Shown here piece by piece: positions 12,311 through 24,279 of a stretch of DNA of 64,000 bases. Origin of the DNA: Quercus robur (taxonomy: Eukaryota > Streptophyta > Magnoliopsida > Fagales > Fagaceae); assembly GCF_932294415.1 (NCBI RefSeq), contig NC_065535.1:8655001-8719000 (forward strand). Reading direction: 5' to 3'. The notes below the pieces were generated by a model. It searched no databases, had not been told where the DNA came from, and saw nothing but the letters and a program-made list of their open reading frames with translations. Each line of letters starts with the position of its first letter. Position 1 is the stretch's first letter. A program made the translations under genes and the position numbers.

Positions 12311-12550
12311 AATTTTAATAGATGACATAAGAGACTTTTAGCAATTTTTTTTATAGTAAAAAGTAGGTAGATTGTGAGAGAAATGGGAACTGGGGTTACA
12401 ATCACGATTCACAAGCATGAGCACCACAAATTGATTTAATTACTTTGGTCAATAGCTTATTTGAACTTTGTTTATCATTGTGCTCAGTGTCATATATTTA
12501 ATTTACCATCAATCATAAACTCACGAAAAGTAGGAAGGTTGCGTTAGCCA

Positions 12551-12705
12551 ATGACGAGCATAAATCACTAATATTATGAATTGATCATTTACAATATTTT
12601 AAACTAATCTGTTGAGCCAACTCCAAAAATGATGAGCATAAATCACTATATTATGAATTGATTATTTACAATATTTTAAACTAACCTGTCGAGCTAACTC
12701 CAAAA
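12551..12705. repeat. tandem duplication, 78-bp unit, two copies
   Basis: Both copies (12551-12628 and 12629-12705) contain GAGCATAAATCACTA, ATGAATTGAT and ATATTTTAAACTAA, with a few substitutions and one indel. Each ends in a GAGCCAACTCCAAAAA-type motif. Confidence 0.8.
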
Positions 12706-13529
12706 ACAAACATTGTTGTTATTAGCTTATTTGACTAGGTAGACAAAAAGCTGATTGATATTTTAGTCTAATAATAAAAAGCTATCATTAAAAGCGAACG
12801 TCATAGATTGAAACTTTCTCTTAAAAAAAAAAAAAAAGTAAAATTTTATAAAGTGCACGCTACTTTTACCCAATTTATTTCTTAAACTAACCCAAAAATA
12901 CAAGAAGATACTTATCAATTGCTTTAAAAAAAATCCTATTAAATATTTCTTATCATGATAGAACTCGTGATAGTATAGTATGGAATAGTACCCATCACAT
13001 GAGATAAAGAGCGATGTGCAAGCAAGCAAGCAACACTGTCTGCATTAGCATTTTAGATGCGAAAATAGCGTCACAACTCACAAGAATATATTGGGAATAG
13101 AAATTTTATAGAATATCCCTTATAGCTCTCAAGATTGTGACTTTCAATTGGTCCCAGGATTGGGTTTACACGCTTGGCATCCTTCTATGTTTTTCTGACC
13201 ATCCCCAACAAACCTTAATTCACAAATCAAAACAAAACCAACTGTTTTTATTTTTCTAAACCCCACTTCCAGTCCTATTCCTCATCCATTCAATAAATTC
13301 ATCACAGCCTATAAAAATACAAAAAAAAAAAAAAAAAAAAACCCATTTAATTTTTTTTTAAAAATTTTAAATTCCACCTCTTTCATCCATGTTAACACAT
13401 ATCTTAATCAAGCCAACCCTGATCCTTATTTTTATGCTTATTTTCAGATCTACGATATAACCAAATGGCTATCCAGTAATTTATTGGGGTTTTTTATTTT
13501 TCTTTTCCAAAAATCCAAAAAAAAAAAAA
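12706..13529. other. upstream region of LPEAT1
   Basis: AT-rich with several A-runs (12821-12837, 13320-13340). The LPEAT1 core promoter and 5' UTR should lie in the last few hundred bases, but I cannot single out a TATA box. Confidence 0.35.
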
Positions 13530-16500
13530 ATGGAAACCGAACTCAAAGACCTAAAATCCCAACCGTCACAACAACCACCGCCGCAGCCGCAGCCGCCGCC
13601 GCTACAACCCACAGTGACAAACGACGACGTTCCGCTTCTTAAAAACTCCGAAACCCACCACAGCCACAACAGCAGCAACAGCAACAGCAACATCAACATC
13701 AGCGGCGACAACCTCGACGAACTCGAGAAGAAATTCGCAGCCTACGTTCGGCATGACGTGTACGGCAGAATGGGACGTGGCGAGCTCCCGTTGGGCGAGA
13801 AGTTCCTCCTCGGCATCGCGCTGGTCACGCTCGTTCCCGTGCGCGTGGTTTTGGCGATGACTCTGTTGGTCTTGTATTACTTGATTTGCCGGATTTGCAC
13901 GCTGTTCTCGGCTCCGAATCGAGAAGAAGAAGAAGAAGAAGATGGGCAAGAAGATTACGCTCACATGGGTGGGTGGAGAAGAACCGTGATTGTTCAGTGT
14001 GGGAGGTCACTCTCTAGAGCTATGCTTTTCGTTTTTGGATTCTATTGGATCAAAGAGACTAATCGAATTCCTGACTCCACAGCTCAGGTAACCAAATCCT
14101 TAATTCCCAATACTACCATATGTTGTTACTTTCTTTTACTATGGTATTTTATCGGCTATGGGTCCTCGACAGATTAATATGGCCTTTTATTTTTTTTATT
14201 TTTTTTATTTTTTTTTATCGTGGGTCTTTTTATTTTTGATTATATATTTTTTCATATATTTTTATATTGAGTGTGAAATTTGAAAATCTAACCGCCGAAT
14301 TGCATCTTCTTATTATAATACCCTTCATACATGCAAAATTTCAAGAAGATCAAAGGTCAATTGTTATGTCATCAAACAAATGTTAAAATTTCAAGTTTTT
14401 GTAACCTAAAATTGTGTATAAATAATAAGTTCATTGATCAAATAGTAAATAACATCCGAATTGAACGAAATTTGACATGTATATTAAGAACATAAGGAAC
14501 ATGAAATTCAATGGATAGATTTTTAAAATTCACACCCGAAAAAGAGATATATGATAAGTTTGAATGGTTTCTCTCCAAACTCCAAAAAACTTTGTTCTTT
14601 ATTTTTTTTCTATTACTTGAATGACACTTATCGTGAAAAATGATTTATACATTTATTTATTATGTTATTAAAGCGGTACTAATCATATTTATTGTGACGT
14701 TTATTTAGTTTTTCGTAGTAAAATTGGCAGTAGTTGTTGTGGGTTAATGCTAGTTTTCACATTAATGTGTTAGTAAGATTGGGTGTGTGTTTTGGGTTTT
14801 GATTGGGTTCACCAAGGACTCGTGTGGTATAATATTTGTTTCTCTTTTTTTACTTATTTCCAAAAAAATTATTTGTTTTCTGTTTTGAATGGGCAGGGGA
14901 AAGAGGAGCCTGAAGAGCCTGAAAGGCCTGGGGCAATTATATCAAACCATGTGTCGTATATTGATATATTGTACCACATGCATTCTTCGTTCCCGAGCTT
15001 TGTTGCTAAGGTTTGTTGTTCATTTCACATGCTACATGGAACACGGATTACTTAAATGTGTATGCCTCTACTTTTGATTTGGATTTGTCAAACTGACACA
15101 TTTCTTTTCTGAATCTGTTTATTGTAATCCTCGGTTTCATTTCTAAAGCGATCAGTGGGTAAACTTCCTCTAGTAGGCCTCATAAGGTTAGTCTACTTCC
15201 ATGTTAAATAGCTTTCCTAAGTCTTCTGTCTTGTAATCGTTACATTATGTTACCGTTGAATGGTTTAGTGTGTAAATAGCATGTAGTTAACTATAATAAC
15301 AACTAAAAAAACGAATACCATTAAATTCTGTATATCCTATGATAAACAATTTTGAACTAGATTGTGATTCTCTGATGTTTTGAGTAATGAAAGCTAAATT
15401 GAATTGGTTTTGCTATTATGATGTATAGAGTAGGAATTCCTTTTGTCTAATTTATTCTAGGAATATCTCTCATTGGATTTGAGAAGAGAACAAACACAAG
15501 AGCTGTTGCTTGACATTCTTCCATTTGATTATTTTCTTTTCATCTTCAAACCCATTAACTGTCATAAAAAAACATGATATTTTGTTTCTTCCAAGGCTGG
15601 TCACATTCTTTTAATGTAAACTGTAATATTAATCACTTGATTATATGCGCAGCATGTGTTCTTAAGGAAGATAACATGCTTGTCCTTGCTTCTTTGTCTT
15701 TGTCTTTTTATATAATGGTTAATTTTATTGAGCATGTGCTCAAGATTTGTGCCATCTTTTCTTACTAGCTTTCTCTAAATTTTTTTGTTAGTTGCTTTGC
15801 TTTTGTCAAGTATTGACTTTTTTTAACTTTGATGTTTGTGATATTTTTGGTATCACTCGGATAACATGTTTGGGTTAGACTGGGTTTTGAATTCTAATGG
15901 CATTTTTTTGCAGCAAGTGCCTCGGTTGTGTTTATGTTCAGCGGGAATCCAAGTCATCAGACTTCAAGGGTGTTTCAGGTACAATAATATAGATGCCTAT
16001 GTTCTTTACTCTGATTCTGTAAATTGGTTGATACTTACATTACTCAATCTTCTGCCACTTTTTTAGTGTTTGATTTTATTTCGAGGAACATTTTTAAAGT
16101 TTGGTAATTACACATCTTGATAATAATTGCATCAATATTAATCAAGCTGAAAACTCCAGTTTATCACTTGCTGCTTTTGATATACATGTTCATATTATTG
16201 CTACAAGGCCGCAGATATTAGCTCACTCTTGGAAAAAGTTTCAGGTTGTTATTGAAGACATCTGCATAAAATTTTTAGAGGATATTTTTTGGGTTACTGT
16301 AGTTTTTGGCTAGGCTTAACACAGGATGTGAGGGGGAGGAGGGGGGTGAGGGTGAGGGTGAGGAGGAAGATTAAAAAAAAGGGAAGGTGCAGAATGCCCT
16401 CATTTTCAATCAGCAGCCTACCTCTCCTTTGGTGGTTTGTTTGTTTCAGGAAAAAGGGAAAATGCAAGGATCTAACTTTGAAGCAATCTTATTTTTATTT

Positions 16501-19500
16501 TCATGTTAAGTGACTTGTGAAAAAAGGCTATATGTGACAACAAGAGGAGAGATATACAAACACTTTACAAAAATTGCTTATAAAAACTTATAACAACATT
16601 AAGAACAAAGCCTTAGTCCCAAAACTATGGGGTTGACTATCAGTCCTCAAAACTTATTGGGGTTTACTTGTATTCTCCGATGCAATGCGTTGCTAGCTGG
16701 GGATGGCCTAATTTGTATTTTTATAGGATTTTGTCATGACAAGTGACTAATTTTTACACTAGACAGCAAAATTGTTCTTTTATTTTGGAGTTTCTTACTT
16801 CCCTTAGAATTGCCCCTTAAGTTGTTTTTTATATCTTTGTTGTTTTTAGTTGCTGTTTTTTTGCGCTCACCATCATGAACACCTTGTACTTGCTGTTTTC
16901 GCTTTCTCTTCATGATTAATATGATTCTTATTACTTATAAAAAAAAAAAGACATCAACCTACAGCAACCTTCCTTTACCTAGGCTTGGGGACCAGCTATG
17001 AACAAAAAATAAATTAATATGCCATAATATTTGGCCTTTTAACTGTTCTTACGTGGTTAACTAATTGGTATCAGTTCAGTATTTGAACCCTTTATCAGTC
17101 ATGCTTATACATGTATGTATTTCCCTTTTACCTTCCTAATGCAAACCTAGATGTGTTTGTCACTTGCCCAGGGGTATCCTAGCGAGTTCCTACCTTCCTT
17201 TTATGCATGTCTGTGCTATACTTTTCCCATAAGAATCGGATCTCGTTGCCTACCCTGTCTATTAGGGAAAAAGAAGAATTCACTTTTTTATAATTCTATT
17301 ACACCCTGCACCCCCCTGGGGGAGCCTGTGTGAGTGTGTGTGGGGCAAGATCTGAGTTGCTCTCTCTCCAAGCTCAACATCAGAAGTATCTTTTTTAATG
17401 GTTGAGAATATACACACAAACACATCCACTAAGCTAGTACACCTAGAGCAATATGTCTTCTCTATTACTGTATTGAGTTTATATAAGTTTCTGCTGATTG
17501 TAATTCCTTGGTGCTTGCAGGAGTTGTGACTGAAAGAGTTAGAGAAGCTTATCAAAATAAATCTGCTCCAATGATGATGCTTTTCCCAGGTAATCAATTT
17601 TTTATACTATATATTGTTATCCATGTGATTCTGCCTGTTTTTTTTTTGGGGGGTAAAATTTCTGCCTGATTTTTGCTGTGATTTCATAATTTTCATTGCA
17701 TGTAGCTTCATAATTTCTTGAGAAGACCAAGGTTATCAATAAGTTGCATTCAATTGCAAGATAGAGTTATACTTTTATCAAATAATGTACTTTAAGGCAA
17801 TTTTCTAACTCAAAAGGCTTCCCCCAATAGGCTGTAAGAATGAGGTGGAGGTTGAGGACTTGGGTTCAAGATGCCCTTGGGGAGCGTGTAACTTACCATT
17901 AATTAAAAAAATAAGTACTTCAGAGAAAAGAAATTTTGAATTAGAACCTTTGAAAAATTGTATTTCTGTTGTGAACATATAATAATAGGGGCATGTAATT
18001 CTCCCACTGTGACAGCTTCTTTAGCTGGTAAACAGTAGCAAATCTCTGGACTGAAAAGCCACCATATTCTTTAGCTTTTAGCTTAAACAATGGAAGTGTG
18101 ATATTTTCACATTTTCTTGAGTTCTTGTGTAGTGCTTGTATACTTCCTGTATTCTTGGGTTGCACTCTTTGCACTTATTTAATTAGATTTGTTTACTTAA
18201 GGGGGGAAAAAAACAGTGGAAGTGCCAATACTATGTGTAGTATACTATATGATCAAATAACTGTCTCTTGGGTCACACTGAAGTCTCTTTGGTCCATTAA
18301 GAGTGTCGATGGTTTACAATCCGCTTGTTTGGATCTACAACATTAGGATATATTATGCATATATTTGCCCTGATTACTGTTTAGTGTTTACTATGTTTTA
18401 ATTCATCTTTTTCAATTTATTTGCAGAAGGAACAACTACAAATGGAGACTACCTTCTGCCATTCAAGACAGGTGCATTTTTATCAACAGTGCCTGTGCGT
18501 CCGGTGATTCTAAGGTATCCTTACAGAAGATTCAGTCCTGCCTGGGATTCAATATCTGGGGTGAGTGCTTCTTAAGCTCAAGTTGTATAACCTTTAACAA
18601 ATTTAGATAATGAAAGCTAGTTTGATACTCTTTCCCAAAATTTCAGTTCACTTGAAAAGGCTCAATGTTTTAGGAGAGTATAAGAAATGCATTCAGCATT
18701 TAAATTACAGTTTGCTATATGTTCACTTGAAAAGGCTCATCATCGTGAATAGAGTAAACCTTTTTATTTTATTAACTTCTATTTCTTATCAAATTTTTTT
18801 TTTTTTTTTTGAGAGTATAATGATAGCATTCAACATAATAATAATAAATAAATGGTAATGTGTGATGTGAGCAAAAGTTACTCTGACTTTTGATCATGGG
18901 CAGTAATTTTGGGACACTCCAAAAAAAAGAAATGTATGAACTAATCTAGGGATGGAGGAGTGTATGTTAAGCATCTACTTTCCCCCCCCCCCCCCCCCCC
19001 CGCGTTTAGTATGAATATAAATACTTTTAATACAAATAGTGTAACTTCAGATGTAATAGAATGGAAGAAAAGAAATACATGTGATTGACTCTAATTAATC
19101 TGTTGAGGATCCATAGCCGACCCCAAAAATTTGGGATTAATGCTTGTTGTTGTAATACAGTGTAGCAGAAATACCAGGCCCTCCCACAACCAGACAATGG
19201 CCCTTGTGAAGTTCCCCAATTAGGTGGTACCAGCTGTTGTTAATGATCCTTTACAAATAGTGTAAATGCTATAAATAGAAGCACCCAATATATTTTGTAA
19301 TAAATATAGGCCTAAAATAACGTTCATGGTTGTTCTAAGGGGGCTTGTTGTTTGCTTATTGTAGATTGTGTGTCTGAGTTATTTTATTTCCAGTTTTAGG
19401 CCTGGGAGTTCCAAGTCAATGGCATTGATGTAATTGTCAGCTTGAAAAGTTATCTGCCAAGAGTTTACTAAATTCTAGGTTTATACAAGATAAGTTAGAG

Positions 19501-22500
19501 CTAAGCTCGTTGCTCAAAATTGTGAGTTGTTGTGAAAAAATCACAATTGGAGAACGCAAGAAATTTTTTGGATGTTCTGTCTGTGATTAATTCCAATAGA
19601 TATTTAACTCTTTGTATTTGTTATATACTAGTAAAGTACATAACTCATATCTGCATGTACTTGCAATGTTTCTATGAGCTAAAATTTTCTGAAGAAGATG
19701 TTCTGTTTGTGGCAACCTTTTATGCTGGAAGTCTTAATATTGATGTGATTTTTATTTGCAGGTGAGACATGTCATTTATCTTCTCTGTCAATTTGTAAAT
19801 CACTTAGAGGTGGTACGATTACCTATTTACTGCCCCTCACAGCAAGAAAAGGATGATCCAAAGCTTTATGCTAGTAATGTTAGAAGGTTGATGGCAAGTG
19901 AGGTATGCATTTCGAAATCAAACATTACATCTAGGTTGTGTTTGGATGGCAACTTTTGGATTTGGATTTGGATTTGAAATCCATTGATTTTGAAATTCTT
20001 TGTTTGGGTCTTTTTAAACAATAAAGGATTTAAAATTCATCATTTGAAATTCCATTGTTTGGATACTTAAATTTGGATTCGGATTTGGATTTGGATTTAA
20101 GATCAATAAAATATATTTTTTAATTATTATTTTTCTTAATCCTTCTACATTTTAATTTTAAATACATGAGGAAATATTGATAATCTAATTGACAAGATAA
20201 TAACTAAATATTTTTAGTCATAGCCAACTAAAAAAATATTTTCTCCTTCCTCAGCCATAACTTCAACTACTTCGTTCATATGTTCTACACCAATACCAGT
20301 AGCTCTATCCCTCCCACACAAGATCTCAATGTTCTCCCAATTGTCAATAAGCACCTGCTTGTGATTTTTCTAAAGAAGTAAAAAAAAAAAAAATACAAGC
20401 AGTGAGTTAACATAATTAAAATAAAAGAACAAAAAAAAAAAACTAAGAGATACTTTTTATTCCATTCATTAATAAGCAAACAAAGGGATTTTATTTGCAA
20501 CTAAAACAAGACCTATTACTTTACATTTCCTGAATAACTCAATTGGTAAGAGACCAACTAGGTCATAACTATATTTTTACTTTCAATCAACTATCCTATC
20601 AACACTTGCAAATTCTACATAACTTGATAACAGTAGATAACCAGTCAATATGTAGCAAGCCTAGGAAGATGAACTTTACACATAAAACATACACAATGAA
20701 TATCCAACTCTAGCAGAGCTGCAAACCTTACACATGTTTGCCTCAGTTTTTACAAATAAAACATACACATGTTTGCCTCAGTTTTTTCTTCTCAATGACT
20801 ACAGATTACTGAACTTGGGAACTTTGAGAAGTATCAGATACTATTTCCTCCAACTTCCAACACCAGAATCTTGTTTTCAAAATTAGAAACGAACAGAAAA
20901 ATTGAACATGGAAGAGAAGAAATTATTTTATTCAAGTAATGCACAATTACAGATAACAATCAAGACACAAACAAAGTGTCTTGCATATGATTAGCAAAAA
21001 GGTGTCTTGCATATGGAATTATGCATTTTTCTTGGACAGGAAGGATCACAGCAATTGACAGCATTAAAAAATATTATGGAAAGATTGCAAAGTTCACCAT
21101 AAGGCCACGAGAAGAGTCTACTTATGAAACTTGAAGCTTTATAGACTTTTATAAGTGACTTCTAAATTTCAATAGGCCCATAGTCACAATTTGGAACAAG
21201 CACATGAGTATGCATAATTTTTTAAGTAATTCTAGGACTATATATATCATCCACTACATCATTTTTTACAATTATCCTTGCTCATGATATAACTGTAAAG
21301 TAGCAAATGACATGAACTTCATGGCAATCCAATTAGGCCATTGAAGTTGTTGCTGACACTGTACCACTCAAAAGGCCCATCGTCACAATTTCAAACAGTA
21401 GCATAAATCAGCCCAAACTATATCAAAAAGAAGAAATTGAAGAAAGTGTTCATTTGTTACCATATATGATTGTGTGTTTGGTAGGTCTTATGATTGCGCA
21501 ATGGCTTTTTTCCTATTTCATTAATCTGTAAAAAGTTGATGTGCAAGGTGTGTAAACAACAGGTTTTACAAAAACTCCTTATTGAATCTAAAAACTCTTG
21601 ATCCAAACTCACTCTCTCTCATCACCAATTGTCTATATAAAGCTTACTCCCACATAAAAAAATTCAACACCAGCAAAAAAAACTCAGAGATAGATAAATA
21701 AACGCATCCCATTTCAATGATCTCTCTCTCTTTCTGCAATTAATTAATGGCTAGTTCAACTTCTATTCTACCAAATACATCTATACCACTAGATGACCAG
21801 TGCTCCAACCACCAGCTGAACCAAAAAGATCAAGCCTCCTCCATAGTTGAATCATCTTTGGTACAACCAAACACACCATCACCACTACCCGCATCAAACA
21901 GGGGCTCAGCCCGGTTCATGATAGCTGAACCAGTACATCTGCCACAACAAAACCTTTCAACTCCACCACCAAACCATGAGTCATTCCATATCCCCATGGC
22001 TGAACCAGGTGTGGCACAACCGCAAAACCATGTCCAAGCTCAAATACAGATGTTATGGTAAGTACTTCTTAATAACAATCATGCATTTTTCCCAAGTGTC
22101 TTCATCGTAGAAGAAAGTGTTGGCAGTGCTACCACATTGTATGAAGTTAGAGAAATTATTACCTCTGTAAATTTTAGGCCAACAACGATACGTAGTAGAC
22201 ATTATTTAGTCTTAAACTCAGCCAATAATTCCATCTTCCTCACTTTCCATCATCACAACATCATTATTTCAAATGAATATTCTCTCACTTATTACTTCAC
22301 AACTCATAGACTGTTCATAGAAGCATTTCATTAAACACATAATTTGCATTACAAACCCACAAATGAAAAGACATATAGAAAATAAAGACAAACCCAAAAC
22401 AAATCATTGAAAATACCATGAAACAAGATGCACAAACAAATTAAACAAAACCCACAAACAAATCTAATGAAACCCAAACAAACCCACAAAAAAAAAAAAA

Positions 22501-24279
22501 ATCAAATAAAACCCAGTGGAAAAACCCACAGCCTTTGTGGATTTAGATTTAGTTGAAAGAGAGAATTAGAGAATTTAAAAAGGAAGATAAGTGTTGAGAG
22601 AAACAAACTTGAAGTTGCCGAGATAGAGATGGAAGAAGAGCTTGTGAGTTGCAGCTAGGAAGAGACACAGAGAGAAGCTTGCCGAGAGAGAAATAGAGCA
22701 CAATGCGTGAGAGATCTCCAAATTCCACCGTGTGTGTGGGTATTTGAAATCCATGGATTTGGGCCTATCAAATTCTGGTTGGATTTGGGACCAAATCCAA
22801 ATCCATTTCTTTTAACTTACCCAAACAAAGGATTTGGATTTGGGCCCCCTCAAATCCAAATCCAAATCCAAGGGATCCAAACAGACCACTAGAGTTTTTG
22901 CTTGAGAATGTGACTGTTAGTCTCTATAGTTAGAGATGTATTTTGATAAGGTGAGAATCACTACTATGTTAGTCCAACTAGTCATCTCCCAAGCCGCAAA
23001 AAGGGCCAAATTTTGAAATTCATCCTTGATTTTAAATGTTTAAGGTCCTTTCTTTTTGGGGAATCATCTCCTTTTGATATTTACCAGTCCCTAATTAAAA
23101 GGGAATGTTAGGGCCTAAAATGCCCATGAGATAGATGGTATGGGTATAGCATTGTATGGTGAAAGTAAAATACGTGACATAGTCATAGATAAGATTTTCT
23201 ATATGCTCTATACAGGAAGTACTTTATATGTCCACAATCTACTTGGAATCTTGCCCAAACGTTAAGTGGCGCTTATTCTCCAAACATTCTTACAGACTTA
23301 CTTCAATAGATGAAGCTTGAACCATGAGAAATGTGTGTGGTTTTAACCATGTTAAGAAATAATTATATACAGTATCAAACTCATATTGTAGAAAGTAAGA
23401 ATGTTTCCAAGCTTTTCAAATGCTTTGAAAACTCATTTAATGAAAAGTAGCACCATATGGTTGGGACCTGCATCTTAACCACTGAGAATCATATGGTCTT
23501 AAGGTTTGAGGGGAACTATACTTCTGAGTTTAGCCATGTGGCTCATCAATGTTGTTTTGATGTATGCTAAGGTCAAATAAAAGGAAATTGATGTAGTATT
23601 TAATAATTAGAATTCAATAAGTGGTTACTGCATATGACCGGAAACTAGATTATTGCTTTGTGGATGTGAATATGTTTCCAGTTCTCAGGATTCCAAATAA
23701 AATGACTTCCTAATTTCTCTTGTTTCCTAGAATTTGAATTCTTTGATTACAAACATATGAAGGCCAAGATCAAGAATTAGAAGTAGTATGTGGATATAAA
23801 TGGCAAAAATAAGTCATCAAATGCAGATAGAGAATAGTGGGTAAATTAAATGTGCTGTTTCAGTCATATGTTGCAAGCTTTCCTATCACTAATTAAGATA
23901 AGACAAAGAAATAGCTTTTGATAGTTACCATGGGCAGGGCAGAAGAGCTTTTGATAGATTATGCCATATGTTGGTTCTTAAATATGAACTGGCTCCTAAG
24001 GCACCTCTATCATATAATGACTACTATTATAGCATAAAACTGATGGCACCTATTTTTAATGTCTTATTTGAATGGGGGGCTCTGTACAGTTGGTAGTGCC
24101 GTTGTAGCTTTATCCTGTATATGGTCACTGATATTAACTGTCTTGTTGGTGCTACTGTTTTTTGTGTGCAGGGTAATTTGATAATGTCAGATATTGGGCT
24201 GCCTGAGAAGCGAGTATATCATGCTGCCCTCAATGGTAATAATAGCCTGCCTAGTGTTTTGCATCAGAAAGACGATTGA
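13530..24279 (+). CDS. LPEAT1: Lysophosphatidylethanolamine acyltransferase 1 (LPEAT1), eight exons
   Basis: My coding exons are 13530-14087, 14897-15010, 15149-15186, 15914-15978, 17521-17589, 18427-18560, 19762-19902 and 24172-24279. All have GT..AG borders, the phases agree, and the sum is 408 codons; the Arabidopsis protein is close to 398. The enzyme acylates lysophosphatidylethanolamine with acyl-CoA at the ER membrane (PlsC family). Visible marks are a variable Q/P/S/N-rich N-terminus (1-60), membrane segments near residues 90-118 and 165-178, the catalytic NHX4D box NHVSYID (203-209), GCVYVQRESKSSDFKG, and the motif III sequence FPEGTTTNGDYLLPFKTGAF split by intron 5. The 3' end is less certain. 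Exon 8 can be read through to TGA at 24277-24279 (ending HQKDD), or spliced at 24235 to an acceptor at 24588, ending GLLSQC at TAA 24606-24608. The last intron (4.27 kb) carries a DNA transposon. Confidence 0.93.
14270..14560. repeat. dispersed repeat, copy 1 (in LPEAT1 intron 1)
   Basis: The order of motifs AAAATTTCAAGAAGATCAA, TTATGTCATCAA, AAGTTTTTGTAACC, ATAGTAAATAACAT, ACGAAATTTGACATGTAT and CAATGGATAGATTTT is repeated in diverged form at about 34100-34410. I do not recognise the family. Confidence 0.5.
16585..16645 (-). mobile_element. RTE-type LINE 3' tail fragment
   Basis: The minus strand reads AGTCAACCCCATAGTTTTGG, then GACTAAGGCTTTGTTC and a TTG-rich end. This is the usual 3' terminus of plant RTE LINEs. 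No coding part is visible. Confidence 0.5.
17815..17905 (+). mobile_element. possible tRNA-derived SINE fragment
   Basis: A box-B-like GGTTCAAGATGCC sits 45-50 bp after AATAGGCTGTAAGA, followed by a body and an A-rich end (ATTAATTAAAAAAATAA). No clean target duplication was found. Confidence 0.3.
19050..19155 (+). mobile_element. RTE-type LINE 3' tail fragment (in LPEAT1 intron 6)
   Basis: GAATGGAAGAAAAG, CCATAGCCGACCCCAAAAAT, TTGGGATTAATGC and a TTGTTGTTG end form the standard 3' terminus of plant RTE LINEs. The 5' part is missing. Confidence 0.6.
20214..20369 (-). CDS. Myb/SANT-like domain C-terminal exon (transposon-borne)
   Basis: Following a splice-acceptor-like TTTAG on the minus strand (20371-20370), 51 sense codons run to TAA at 20214. 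The translation contains VLIDNWENIEILCGRDRATG, then VEHMNEVVEVMAEE. The GRDRATG core followed by an acidic, amphipathic stretch is typical of plant Myb/SANT-like proteins, several of which are linked to PIF/Harbinger elements. The Trp-bearing helical part should lie upstream, but I could not find a convincing first exon, so this is probably a partial gene. It could also be a captured host gene fragment. Confidence 0.5.
   Translation of the reverse strand, partial: KNHKQVLIDNWENIEILCGRDRATGIGVEHMNEVVEVMAEEGENIFLVGYD
21747..22061 (+). CDS. putative proline/glutamine-rich first exon inside the transposon
   Basis: This is an open frame of 104 codons whose product is not recognised. It starts MASSTSILPNTSIPLDD and is rich in S, P, Q and N, with repeated AEP segments (MIAEPVHLPQQ, PMAEPGVAQPQ). 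A TATATAA box lies at 21634-21640, 107 bp upstream, and a pyrimidine-rich leader (TCTCTCTCTC, about 21721-21731) precedes the ATG. A near-consensus donor (ATG|GTAAGT, about 22057-22064) sits just before the stop, suggesting the first exon of a spliced transcript. I found no downstream exon. It may be a captured gene fragment or chance. Confidence 0.3.
   Translation: MASSTSILPNTSIPLDDQCSNHQLNQKDQASSIVESSLVQPNTPSPLPASNRGSARFMIAEPVHLPQQNLSTPPPNHESFHIPMAEPGVAQPQNHVQAQIQMLW

Larger units (their letters stand above)
19934..22888. mobile_element. PIF/Harbinger-like DNA transposon in LPEAT1 intron 7
   Basis: The left end GGTTGTGTTTGGAT and the inverted right end TGGTCTGTTTGGAT are followed on both sides by runs of GGATTT units and then by TTTGTTTGGGT, giving imperfect terminal inverted repeats of about 150 bp. 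CTA flanks both ends (19931-19933, 22889-22891). Three-base target sites fit PIF/Harbinger. Inside are a Myb/SANT-like exon on the minus strand, as expected for the family's accessory ORF, and a separate plus-strand first-exon-like ORF. I see no DDE transposase, so this copy is probably non-autonomous. Length is about 2.95 kb. Confidence 0.7.

Noticed and set aside
13602-13964. Long minus-strand frame opposite LPEAT1 exon 1
   Set aside because: It is the shadow of a real exon with compositionally biased codons; the plus-strand exon has conserved domain content and correct phases.
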